A stretch of 64,000 nt of DNA, taken from NCBI GenBank assembly GCA_043808235.1, contig JAZDFC010000052.1:1-64000 (forward strand), in the 5' to 3' direction. Position 1 is the first letter of the stretch. Each line of letters begins with the position of its first letter. The position numbers and the translations under genes are program-made. The DNA comes from JAZDFC01 sp043808235 (GTDB taxonomy: Bacteria > Bacteroidota > Ignavibacteria > Ignavibacteriales > Melioribacteraceae). The notes below the pieces were generated by a model. The model did not search any database and was not told the DNA's origin. It worked only from the letters and a program-made list of their open reading frames with translations. Positions 33,659-42,784 of this stretch are shown here, in pieces.

Positions 33659-34927
33659 TTGAAATTAAATAAAATCAATAAAACCCTTTTACAAAACTTT
33701 ACCTCGTTATCAATTCTCAATTTAGCTAATTATTTATTTCCAATGATTACTTTGCCTTATTTAGTTCGAGTCCTCGGTCCGGAGAAATATGGTCTTGTCA
33801 ATTTTGCAGCAGCTTTTGTCGGGTATTTTGGAATTTTAACCGATTATGGATTCAATCTGTCTGCGACTCGTGAAATTTCCATTCATCGAAATGATAAGGA
33901 AAAATTAATTCAAATCTATAATTCAGTTCTATCTGTTAAGTTTATCTTATTTCTATTAAGTACAACAATACTTTCAATTATCCTTATTACCATACCTTTT
34001 TTTGCGAAAAACTATCTGGTATACTTACTTAGTTTCGGAACGGTGTTCGGCAGTGTTCTGTTTCCGATTTGGTTTTTTCAGGGGATGGAGAACATGAAAT
34101 ACATTACTATACTGAATATTATTTTCAGATCAATAGCTACTATATTCATCTTCATATTAATTACTCAACCTGCTCATTTCCATACATTGATTCTTATAAA
34201 TAGTATGAGCATTATTTCCATCGGCATCGCGGCAACATTGCTCATTTTTTTTATATTCAAAATACCTTTTCGAGCACCCTCGAAATCAGAGATTTTATTT
34301 CAATTTAAGGAAGGCTGGAGTCTTTTCATTTCTTCATTTGCGATAAGTCTTTACACTATCTCCAATACTTTTATTCTTGGATTGTTTGCAGACTTACGCA
34401 TCGTGGGTTATTTTTCAGCAGCCGATAAAATCAGAGCCGCATTTCAAGGATTGTTTTCGACTATCTCACAGACTGTATATCCCCATTTTGCCAATACCTT
34501 TAATAAATCGGTTAAACATGGTCTATCTCTCGCAAAGAAAATATTAAGATATGTCGGATTTGCGAGTTTCATCGTTTCATTATTACTTTTTATCTTTGCA
34601 AGTGAAGTTGTGACAATAATTCTTGGCAAAGAATATGTTGAATCAGTACTTGTCCTGAAGATTATATCATGGCTAATATTTTTAGTTGCATTAAGTAATA
34701 TCTCAGGAATCCAGGTGATGTTGAATCTAAGTTTTAAAAAAGCATTCTCCCAAATTATTATAGTTGGAGCAATAATAAATATTGTTTTATCATTTGTTTT
34801 GGTTCCACTTATTTTTGAAATAGGTTCATCTATTTCGGTATTCATTACCGAATCCTTTGTTACTTTTGCGATGTTTTTGTTCCTAAGTAAAAAAGAGATA
34901 AAACTTTTTGTAGGTGTACATGGTTGA
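33659..34927 (+). CDS. wzx: Polysaccharide flippase, Wzx/MATE-like
   Basis: 422 residues with 12 membrane helices. The N-terminus 'NLANYLFPMITLPYLVRVLG' is typical of oligosaccharide flippases (Wzx family), which move lipid-linked glycan units to the periplasm. The TTG at 33659 is the likely start; there is no strong ribosome site. It lies 22 bp after the envC remnant. Its stop overlaps a truncated glf fragment (34920), implying an earlier wzx-glf arrangement. Confidence 0.88.
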   Translation: MKLNKINKTLLQNFTSLSILNLANYLFPMITLPYLVRVLGPEKYGLVNFAAAFVGYFGILTDYGFNLSATREISIHRNDKEKLIQIYNSVLSVKFILFLLSTTILSIILITIPFFAKNYLVYLLSFGTVFGSVLFPIWFFQGMENMKYITILNIIFRSIATIFIFILITQPAHFHTLILINSMSIISIGIAATLLIFFIFKIPFRAPSKSEILFQFKEGWSLFISSFAISLYTISNTFILGLFADLRIVGYFSAADKIRAAFQGLFSTISQTVYPHFANTFNKSVKHGLSLAKKILRYVGFASFIVSLLLFIFASEVVTIILGKEYVESVLVLKIISWLIFLVALSNISGIQVMLNLSFKKAFSQIIIVGAIINIVLSFVLVPLIFEIGSSISVFITESFVTFAMFLFLSKKEIKLFVGVHG

Positions 34928-35021
34928 TTTTCTAATTGTTGGAGCTGGATTTGCTGGTTCAGTAATGGCGGAAAGAATTGACTCTCTACTCAATAAAAAA
35001 GCGAGTGTATTTGTAAAGTAA
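34920..35021 (+). pseudogene. Truncated glf (UDP-galactopyranose mutase) remnant
   Basis: 33 codons beginning ATG at 34920 (overlapping the flippase stop) encode 'VDFLIVGAGFAGSVMAERI', matching the N-terminal FAD-binding loop of the intact Glf at 36702, then diverge and stop. It is a broken copy. The intact gene follows 1.7 kb later, after an inserted membrane enzyme. Confidence 0.88.
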
Positions 35022-35178
35022 ACTCACATTAGCTCGACTGAATTTTATGAGATTGCATTGTTAATTTATAAATAATGGCGACATATATTTCATGCTAACA
35101 GATTAAAAGTGTTGAAAAATTTATCTCATTATACTAAATGACATATGAATGGGACCAAAAAATAATTCTTATTGATAT

Positions 35179-36687
35179 ATGACTAATTATTTGATTACAA
35201 TGATTATTAATCGCCTCAAAGAGACGATAAATTATAATAAATCTATGTTTATTATTGCATGCACCATTACATTGTTCCAATTATACAGCCTGCATGATTG
35301 TTTTATCGATGATGCATATATTGTTTTAAGCTATGCAAAGAATTTTTTACCTAATATTCATTGGGGTTTGACTAAGTATGAATTTTCCAATACTGCAACT
35401 TCACCATTGAATGTAGTTTTATTAGCAATAATAGGCTATCCTTTTAATGATTATGAATTAGCCGCAGTGATTGTAGCATTCCTTTCAATTATTTTTATTT
35501 TCCATTTGATGGGAGAAATAGCGGTTTTCTATGGATTGAAAAGGTATTTTGTTTTCCCCTTTTTTTCTCTATTCCTTTTTAATCCTTTTATTTTATCAAC
35601 CATTGGACTAGAAACGATCCCGCTTCTTTCGTTTATTTTATTCTCCATATTTTTATACTTGCAAAAAAGATTTCTCATCCTTGGCTCATTACTTGGAATT
35701 TTGTATCTATTTCGACCTGATACTCTACTTTTTTCAATATCAATATTAATTTATATCTATTACTGTACTGTTGTCAAATTAAAGGAATTAACGTTTAAAA
35801 CCTTTTTTAAAAAATTATTTCTTCCCTTCTCTATAGTACTTTTTATTGCCGTGATTGTTGAATGGTGGCTGTTAGGATCTCTTTTCCCATTAACTTTTTT
35901 TCTTAAGTTCAATCAGAAATGGCCAGATGATGTATCTTATTTGGGAGGACTTCTTTTATACTTGAAAAAGTTAAGGATTGAAACGCTAATTTCATTTATT
36001 CCTTTAATGGGTTATTTCATTTATATCATTCTTAGTCGAATAAAATATTCTCCGATACTAAAATATATTCTGATTATTAGTCTACTTACTTATGCATGTT
36101 ATTCATTGTTAAATGTCCCACCTTACCATTGGTATTATGTCCCTATTATTTTTATGGCAATCTTGTTCGTTTTTTTCTTTTTTATCACAGCTATCAAGGC
36201 TGAAAAAATAATTCTAAATAAATCATTGTTTATAGTACTCACCTTATTACCTCTAGTTTTATATATGTATTTTCCTGTAATTGAAAAATCGTTTATTTTA
36301 AATGAAGCCCCTATTCATACGAATTGGGCTAAAAAAATTGATTATGAAAAGATTTCAAAAGAATTAAATGTAATATTTGAAAATGATGTAACTATTTCCG
36401 TTAACGGTGAAATTGGTACCATAAATTATTTTTCTAAAATTCATCTTGATAATGTTTTTGGGAATCAGAAATTTGGACAAGAAATAAAGGATAAAATGAA
36501 AGAGCATAATTTTCTTTATGAAATATTAGGAGTAATTAACTTTTATTGGTATCCTTCAACAAAACTTAGTTCACAAGGAAGTTGTTTATTCATTAGCAGT
36601 ACAAAACCATTGGCTCTTGAAAGATTTTCCAGATACTGGTACTTTAAAACAAAATGGAGAGAAAGTTTTCATTACCTAATTAACTGA
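35179..36687 (+). CDS. GT-C-like membrane glycosyltransferase
   Basis: 502 residues, 10-12 membrane helices with many aromatic and Leu/Ile residues, and very AT-rich. The N-terminus carries 'CFIDDAYIVLSYAKNFL', resembling the DD-motif at the start of GT-C arabinofuranosyl- or mannosyltransferases (AftB-like). With glf next to it, a role in adding furanose sugars to a surface glycan is plausible but unproven. Preceded by 157 bp without a gene. Confidence 0.6.
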   Translation: MTNYLITMIINRLKETINYNKSMFIIACTITLFQLYSLHDCFIDDAYIVLSYAKNFLPNIHWGLTKYEFSNTATSPLNVVLLAIIGYPFNDYELAAVIVAFLSIIFIFHLMGEIAVFYGLKRYFVFPFFSLFLFNPFILSTIGLETIPLLSFILFSIFLYLQKRFLILGSLLGILYLFRPDTLLFSISILIYIYYCTVVKLKELTFKTFFKKLFLPFSIVLFIAVIVEWWLLGSLFPLTFFLKFNQKWPDDVSYLGGLLLYLKKLRIETLISFIPLMGYFIYIILSRIKYSPILKYILIISLLTYACYSLLNVPPYHWYYVPIIFMAILFVFFFFITAIKAEKIILNKSLFIVLTLLPLVLYMYFPVIEKSFILNEAPIHTNWAKKIDYEKISKELNVIFENDVTISVNGEIGTINYFSKIHLDNVFGNQKFGQEIKDKMKEHNFLYEILGVINFYWYPSTKLSSQGSCLFISSTKPLALERFSRYWYFKTKWRESFHYLIN

Positions 36688-36701
36688 GACAGAAGTATTT
36701 T

Positions 36702-37802
36702 ATGATCATTTTCGATTATTTAATTGTTGGCGCCGGATTTGCTGGTTCTGTAATGGCAGAAAGAATAGCAACTCAGCTTAATAAAAAAGTTTTGTTAGTT
36801 GAAAAGCGAAGCCATATTGGTGGTAATGCTTATGACGAATATGACGAGAATGGAATTTTAATACATAAATATGGTCCACATATATTTCATACGAACAGTA
36901 AAGAAGTCTTTGAATATTTATCAAAGTTCACCGAATGGCGTTTTTATGAACATAAAGTACTGGCAATGTTGGATGGAGAAACTTATCCAATCCCGATTAA
37001 CCGGATTACACTTAATAAACTTTATGGATTAAACCTACAAACTGAAAAAGAAGTTGAAGAATACTATGAGAAAGTTAAAGAAAAAAGATACCCGATATTG
37101 AACTCGGAAGATATTATAGTAAATCAAGTCGGTTATGATTTATTTGAAAAAATTTTCAAGCATTACACCAAAAAGCAATGGAATTTAGAACCCAAAGAAT
37201 TATCGCCAACAGTATGTGGGAGAATACCGGTTAGAACAAATGATGATTGCCGATATTTTACAGATAAATACCAGTTTATGCCGAAAGATGGTTACACCAA
37301 AATGTTCGAACGGATGCTTAATCATAAAAATATTGAGGTGATTCTAAATACTGATTATAAAAGTATTGTTAATGATGTTAAATTTGACAAAATGATTTAT
37401 ACGGGACCAATTGATTATTTTTTTGATCATGTATACGGCAAGTTGCCTTATAGGTCGATACGATTTGAGTTCCAAAATATTGGCACAGAAAAATATCAGG
37501 ACTCCGCAGTTACGAATTATGTCGAACCTTTTATCGAGTTTACAAGAGTTACTGAGTATAATCACTTTTATGAAAACAAGAATGAAAGGACTACAATCTC
37601 TAAGGAATATACGCAGTTAGAAGGAGAACCATATTACCCTATTCCAAATGAAGCAAATATTCGGCTGTTTAGGAAATATGAAAACGAAGTGAACAACATA
37701 GAAAATGTACATTTTTGTGGAAGACTTGCCGAATATAAGTATTATAATATGGATCAAGTTGTAGCAAATACTTCTAAAATATTCGGAAATTTATCGAAAT
37801 GA
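36702..37802 (+). CDS. glf: UDP-galactopyranose mutase
   Basis: 366 residues. FAD-binding 'LIVGAGFAGSVMAER' at the N-terminus, the conserved 'VEKRSHIGGNAYDE', 'HKYGPHIFHTN', 'YTKKQWN' and a C-terminal 'FCGRLAEYKYYNMDQVV'. It converts UDP-galactopyranose to UDP-galactofuranose, the donor for Galf-containing glycans. Its presence suggests the locus makes a Galf-containing polymer. The next gene overlaps by 4 bp. A truncated second copy lies at 34920. Confidence 0.95.
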   Translation: MIIFDYLIVGAGFAGSVMAERIATQLNKKVLLVEKRSHIGGNAYDEYDENGILIHKYGPHIFHTNSKEVFEYLSKFTEWRFYEHKVLAMLDGETYPIPINRITLNKLYGLNLQTEKEVEEYYEKVKEKRYPILNSEDIIVNQVGYDLFEKIFKHYTKKQWNLEPKELSPTVCGRIPVRTNDDCRYFTDKYQFMPKDGYTKMFERMLNHKNIEVILNTDYKSIVNDVKFDKMIYTGPIDYFFDHVYGKLPYRSIRFEFQNIGTEKYQDSAVTNYVEPFIEFTRVTEYNHFYENKNERTTISKEYTQLEGEPYYPIPNEANIRLFRKYENEVNNIENVHFCGRLAEYKYYNMDQVVANTSKIFGNLSK

Positions 37803-38752
37803 ATTTACAACCTTTAGTCACTGTTAATATTTTATCTTTTAATAGAAAAAATGAATTGAGAAATACGCTTACTAAAGTATATGAACAGGACTACAAAAAT
37901 ATTGAAGTAATAGTCGTAGATAATGCCTCTTCAGATGGGACATCCGAAATGGTGGAAAGTAATTTCCCTCAAGTAATTCTATTTAAACTTGGTCAGAATA
38001 TTGGGATCTCTGGATATAATTTAGGCTTTGAACATGCTAAAGGTGAATTTATCCTAGTTCTTGATGATGACAGCTATCCTTTGGAATCGACTATTCATGT
38101 AGCTGTATTGGAGTTTCAAAAAGAGATAAATTTAGGAATAATCGCATGCAAAATTATTAATACTAGGTTTAATAAAATTGAAACAGAGAGTTACCTCGAG
38201 TACCCAATATCCTTTATTGGATGTGGTGCCTTTTTCAGAAAAGAGTATCTTGTAAATATTGGGTATTATAATAATCTTTATTTTATTTATTTCAATGAAT
38301 TGGAATTGACAGCAAGATTTTACAACAAAGGATACTTGGTTAAGTATATTCCCACCTGTATTGCAATTCATATACAAAATATAAATTCAAGAGGTACCAA
38401 AAATCAAAATCCTTTTACTTCTGAATATAGATTTAGGCACTCCTTTTGGGGAGGAGCTGTGTTTTTACTACAAAATTTTTATTTGAAATATTCATTCTTA
38501 TATCTAAGCAAATTAGTTCTTAATAGATTTATCATAGCTGTAAAATATTGTTACTTCAAATCTTTTGTAAAATCCCTATTTAAAATATTTTCTAATCTTT
38601 ACAAAATAATACGGTCAAGAAAAGTCTTGAATGAAGAAGTACAAAAATTATATCGCTTTGGTAATTTATTTGCGTTAGTTGACCGAGATTATTTCCCCTC
38701 ATTTTCAAAACCAAAATATTCAAGTATTTTTAAACTTTTTAGAAGTGATTAA
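37799..38752 (+). CDS. Family 2 glycosyltransferase
   Basis: 317 residues. GT-A fold with N-terminal 'VTVNILSFNRKNELRNTL', 'VIVVDNASSDGT' and the DxD site 'LVLDDDSYPL'. Rhamnosyl/Galf-type transferases of this kind use nucleotide sugars; the substrate is unknown. A hydrophobic C-terminal third suggests membrane association. Starts overlapping the glf stop. Confidence 0.88.
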   Translation: MNLQPLVTVNILSFNRKNELRNTLTKVYEQDYKNIEVIVVDNASSDGTSEMVESNFPQVILFKLGQNIGISGYNLGFEHAKGEFILVLDDDSYPLESTIHVAVLEFQKEINLGIIACKIINTRFNKIETESYLEYPISFIGCGAFFRKEYLVNIGYYNNLYFIYFNELELTARFYNKGYLVKYIPTCIAIHIQNINSRGTKNQNPFTSEYRFRHSFWGGAVFLLQNFYLKYSFLYLSKLVLNRFIIAVKYCYFKSFVKSLFKIFSNLYKIIRSRKVLNEEVQKLYRFGNLFALVDRDYFPSFSKPKYSSIFKLFRSD

Positions 38753-38757
38753 CTTAA

Positions 38758-39915
38758 ATGAAAAAATCTTTTTATTTCGTAAAGAGTACATATTCGTTTA
38801 TAATTTTCTATTTGATTAGTTCCTTTTTCCCCCCCCAAAAAAACAAAACTAATAATATCATTTTTATACATACTGCAGGAATTGGGGACTTAATATACTC
38901 TTCGAAAATTATTCATACTATTGAACATGTTAAAAAATATTCATTTTATTTTCTAATAAAATCAATACATTCTGAATATTTCATTAATTACAGAGGAAAT
39001 GTCAAAATAATTACTATTCACTATGAGAAATATAGAAGGAATTTATTTTACCGAATAAAATTTTTGTATAATTTAAGGAAAATAGGTTTTGAACAATTAT
39101 TCATTCTGAATCATAATCGAAGAATTGTTGATGATGATCTTGCATTAAATTTAGGGGCTACATACACCTATGCACTTAATGAAGTTGAGGGGTCTTCGAT
39201 AAAAGTGTTTAGAGAAAAGTTGGATAAAAGGTATTCAAAAGTTTTATTTGTCGAAAAAATTTTTATTGAGGACAAATTCACGGCCTTACTGAAAGAAATA
39301 TTAAAAATAAATGAAGTAAAAGATAACCAGTTATATCTAGATGAGGATTGGTTTAATTCAAATAATAGAAAAAGAATAATAAACAATGGAGAAACTAATA
39401 TTACAAATTGGATTACTATCCAACCATTATCATCTAATCAAATTAAAGATTTGGATGCTTTTAAACTTCGCCTCATGATTGCCTATTTACAAGCTAAAGG
39501 ATTGAAATATATTTTTATTTTAGGGAGTAAAAATCAATTTAATAAGATTAATAAGATGATGTCTAAATTTATAGGAGTGTATAATCTTGCAGGCAGTCTT
39601 TCACTCGTGGAAAGTTTTTACTTAGTAAAGCATAGTAAATTATTTATAGGTGTTGATTCTGTAATGTCGCATGTCGCCATACATTATGATGTACCTAGAA
39701 TACTTTTTATTGGAGGTGGTTCATCAAGTATGATGTTCCCAGCAAATTCTTATTATAAACAAAAGACAAAGGAAAAATTATTATTTTCAAAAATGGATTG
39801 TTTCGGATGTAATTGGAATTGTAAATATAAATTACCCTTATGTCTTAATCAGATAAAAGATGAAGAAATTGACGCAGCAATTGAAGTTTTATTATCAAAT
39901 CATGTTTTCGAATGA
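38758..39915 (+). CDS. Family 9 (heptosyltransferase-like) glycosyltransferase
   Basis: 385 residues. GT-B fold with N-terminal 'IFIHTAGIGDLIYSSKIIH' and the C-terminal 'LFIGVDSVMSHVAIHYDVPR' loop typical of GT9. The C-terminus has a Cys pattern 'DCFGCNWNCKYKLPLCL', which is common in the family and probably structural. Part of the glycan cluster; overlaps the next gene by 4 bp. Substrate unknown. Confidence 0.82.
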   Translation: MKKSFYFVKSTYSFIIFYLISSFFPPQKNKTNNIIFIHTAGIGDLIYSSKIIHTIEHVKKYSFYFLIKSIHSEYFINYRGNVKIITIHYEKYRRNLFYRIKFLYNLRKIGFEQLFILNHNRRIVDDDLALNLGATYTYALNEVEGSSIKVFREKLDKRYSKVLFVEKIFIEDKFTALLKEILKINEVKDNQLYLDEDWFNSNNRKRIINNGETNITNWITIQPLSSNQIKDLDAFKLRLMIAYLQAKGLKYIFILGSKNQFNKINKMMSKFIGVYNLAGSLSLVESFYLVKHSKLFIGVDSVMSHVAIHYDVPRILFIGGGSSSMMFPANSYYKQKTKEKLLFSKMDCFGCNWNCKYKLPLCLNQIKDEEIDAAIEVLLSNHVFE

Positions 39916-40892
39916 AAAAAGTAAATTTGACTGTGCTAATAACTACTTTCAATTGTGGTAATTTTATTTTTGCCGCGATTAATAGTATTTTACTACAAAC
40001 TTTCAAGGATTGCGAATTACTAATCATCGATGATGGTTCTACCGATGATACAGAAAGGGTAGTTAACTCAATAAAGGATCCTCGGATTATTTATGAAAAA
40101 ATTGAACATGTTGGTAGAAGTACAGCTCTAAACTACGGATTAAAAAAAAGTGCGAATGATTGGGTTGCTCTTATGGATGCAGACGATATTTGCCACCCGC
40201 AGCGTTTTGAAATGCAATTAAAATCTACTTCATTCTGTGAAAACGAAATACTTATTTCTAATTCGGCAGCTTTTGCTGGGGAAAAAATTCTATATCAATT
40301 AATAAATCCCAGTAATTTGAATGATTTAAAGAAATTAATTCTTCTTCATGGACATATTTGCAATAGTACAGTAATTTATAATAGGAATTTTATCATATCA
40401 AATGGAGGATATAGCGAACTTTTATCAAATTCCGAAGATTATGATTTATGGTTGAGGATATTAAATAAAGCTAAATTTATAAATTGTGGACAAATCCTTG
40501 TTTATTTCAGAATTAGAAAAGATTCGTACAGCCGTCATAATATTAAATTAACTAGACAATCAATTTATCAACTCCAGAAACCTTTTTACCACAACCTTAT
40601 TGAGTATTCAAAAATCTTCGATTTAAAAGAACATACAAAATATCTTGGATGGAGTGAATATTTTTATGGCAATTCGGCTTTAGCGCGGAGATATTGGCGT
40701 AAACTTTCGATAGGAATTATTAAGGACTATCGACTTTTCTTGGCTTATATTATTTCGAATTTACCTCCAGTACTTTTTTCCCATTTAAAAGAATTGAGAA
40801 TAAGATATCGACTAAATTATTTTTGGATGTATCTAAAAAAAGAGAATAGAAATCTTCGCAATGAATTATCGCTATTACTGAAACATGAATAG
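39912..40892 (+). CDS. Family 2 glycosyltransferase
   Basis: 326 residues. GT-A fold with 'LTVLITTFNCGNFIFAAINS', 'LLIIDDGSTDDT' and the DxD site 'ALMDADDICH'. It extends the glycan chain with an unknown sugar. Starts inside the GT9 stop (4-bp overlap), indicating co-translation. Confidence 0.88.
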   Translation: MKKVNLTVLITTFNCGNFIFAAINSILLQTFKDCELLIIDDGSTDDTERVVNSIKDPRIIYEKIEHVGRSTALNYGLKKSANDWVALMDADDICHPQRFEMQLKSTSFCENEILISNSAAFAGEKILYQLINPSNLNDLKKLILLHGHICNSTVIYNRNFIISNGGYSELLSNSEDYDLWLRILNKAKFINCGQILVYFRIRKDSYSRHNIKLTRQSIYQLQKPFYHNLIEYSKIFDLKEHTKYLGWSEYFYGNSALARRYWRKLSIGIIKDYRLFLAYIISNLPPVLFSHLKELRIRYRLNYFWMYLKKENRNLRNELSLLLKHE

Positions 40893-40940
40893 AGAAAACA
40901 AGAATACTGTCTACTGTTTTTATCATCAAATTGTGAATAA

Positions 40941-42005
40941 ATGAATATACTTTTAATTTCACCGGATTTTAATTACTCATGCGGAGTGAGCAAACATGTC
41001 TATCTCTTATTGAAAGAATTAAGTAAGAGAGAAAATCTTAGCTTATATTTTATTACTAACCAAGGAGATTCTCTTGAGAGGTTGAGTGGATTGAACGTAA
41101 AAATTAGTTTTTTGGATTTTCGCAGGGGAAATAAAAATCCATTCCGGTTTGTGAAGAACCTTTTCCTATTGAGAAGTTTTTGTATTCATAACAAGATCAA
41201 TGTGATTCACACTCATCATAGGTATCCCGAATTATTGGCTTATTGTATTTCAAGAATTCTGGATATAAAAACAATTACTTCTGTTCATAGTTTTGTAAAT
41301 GGGATGAAATTATTCAGCTTTAAGTCAGAAAAAATAATTGCAGTAAGTAAATCTGTTCAGAATTATTTGATAAACGAATTTAAAGTTCGGAAAGGAAAAG
41401 TACATCAAATTTATTATTTCGTATTAGTCGCTGAGTCTCCTGAAATTGAAGAAATTACTAATTTGAAAGGGAAGCTAGGAATTAAACCGACTGATATAGT
41501 GTTATTTTTTGCAGGTAGAATTGGGAAAATTAAAGGGGCAGACATTTTAGCTCATGCTTTCCGAGTACTTTCTCTGAGGAAGTTAAATATTAAGTTGCTT
41601 TTAATTGGCAGCTATGAATCAAAAGAGTTTGAGCAATTATTTCATAACTCTAAAAATGTTATTTACTTACCATCCACAAATTATGTTCATCAGTATTTCT
41701 ATTTATGTGATATTGTAATTTTGCCTTCGCGGATAGATCCTTTCCCTTATGTGATGCTTGAAGCGGGATGTGCCTCAAAACCAATCATCGGCGGAAGAAC
41801 CGGAGGTATTGAAGAGTTTATCGAGGATGGAACAAATGGATTGCTGGTTGAACCAGGAAATGTTGAAGATTTGATTGAAAAAATAGAATACTGTATAAAC
41901 GAACCGGACAAAAGTAAATTAATGGGACAGAAATTGTTTCAAAGCGTTTCTGAATTGACGAATGCTGATCAATATATTAACAGACTGCTACAAATATATC
42001 AATGA
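40941..42005 (+). CDS. Family 4 glycosyltransferase
   Basis: 354 residues. GT-B fold; acceptor-side 'CGVSKHVYLLLKELSK' and 'VIHTHHRYPE', donor-side 'LPSRIDPFPYVMLEAG' and 'GGIEEFIEDGTNGLLVEPG' (the EX7E motif). Overlaps the next gene by 4 bp. Substrate unknown. Confidence 0.9.
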   Translation: MNILLISPDFNYSCGVSKHVYLLLKELSKRENLSLYFITNQGDSLERLSGLNVKISFLDFRRGNKNPFRFVKNLFLLRSFCIHNKINVIHTHHRYPELLAYCISRILDIKTITSVHSFVNGMKLFSFKSEKIIAVSKSVQNYLINEFKVRKGKVHQIYYFVLVAESPEIEEITNLKGKLGIKPTDIVLFFAGRIGKIKGADILAHAFRVLSLRKLNIKLLLIGSYESKEFEQLFHNSKNVIYLPSTNYVHQYFYLCDIVILPSRIDPFPYVMLEAGCASKPIIGGRTGGIEEFIEDGTNGLLVEPGNVEDLIEKIEYCINEPDKSKLMGQKLFQSVSELTNADQYINRLLQIYQ

Positions 42006-42784
42006 ATGAGTTATCCGAAAATTTAATTCTACGACTAATTACTGTCGCGAAAAGCGAGTTTAATATTCTTTACGATAGGATAGCCATCGCTGTAAAAACA
42101 AGGGAAAAGATAACTCTTCTATATACAAACGCTCATATAATTACCATAATTAAAAGTAACACTGCTCTAGCTGAAGCTTTAAATTCGGCAGATCATATTT
42201 ATTCGGATGGCTTCGGAATATGGTTATCGGCAAAGCTATTTAGGTTAAAAGAATTTCATCGATTTAATTGGACAGACCACGCAGTTTTATTTTTATCATT
42301 AGCTGCCAAACACGGTTGGAAAATTTTTTTTATCGGTTCTACTAATCAAGTATTACTGCGAGCTAAGAATATTCTCCTTGAAAAATATCCCGAAATTAAA
42401 ATAGTTGGATTTCTAGACGGATATGATGAGTCTTCAAAATCGAAAGCAATCGATATAATTAACAACTCATTTGCAGATATACTTTGGGTGGGAATGGGTT
42501 CTCCGAAACAGGAAATCTGGATAAATTATAATAGAGAAAAACTTAATATACCGGTGATTCAAGCTGTTGGTGATGTTTTCACTTTTTTAGCAGGAGAAAA
42601 AATCAGAGGTCCGATACTATTTCAAAAGCTTGGAATCGAATGGTTTTTTAGACTGCTGTCAAACCCTAAAAGGTTTTGGAAGAGATATTTAATTGGTATT
42701 CCTCTCTTTCTTTTTCGCATACTAAAAATTAAATTTCACTTAATTATTGACAAAAAAAGCATTCATTCCTATGAAAACCATTAA
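42002..42784 (+). CDS. WecG/TagA/CpsF-family glycosyltransferase
   Basis: 260 residues of the GT26 family: 'IYSDGFGIWLSAKL', 'GWKIFFIGST', 'ILWVGMGSPKQEIWI'. These enzymes add an early sugar (ManNAc-A or ManNAc) to a lipid-linked glycan. It is the last cluster gene; its stop lies 14 bp inside the start of the C25 protease gene. Confidence 0.9.
   Translation: MNELSENLILRLITVAKSEFNILYDRIAIAVKTREKITLLYTNAHIITIIKSNTALAEALNSADHIYSDGFGIWLSAKLFRLKEFHRFNWTDHAVLFLSLAAKHGWKIFFIGSTNQVLLRAKNILLEKYPEIKIVGFLDGYDESSKSKAIDIINNSFADILWVGMGSPKQEIWINYNREKLNIPVIQAVGDVFTFLAGEKIRGPILFQKLGIEWFFRLLSNPKRFWKRYLIGIPLFLFRILKIKFHLIIDKKSIHSYENH

Noticed and set aside
39780..39850. Cys cluster at the end of the GT9 protein as a metal site
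   Set aside because: Similar Cys patterns are common in GT9 proteins; no need for a new explanation.
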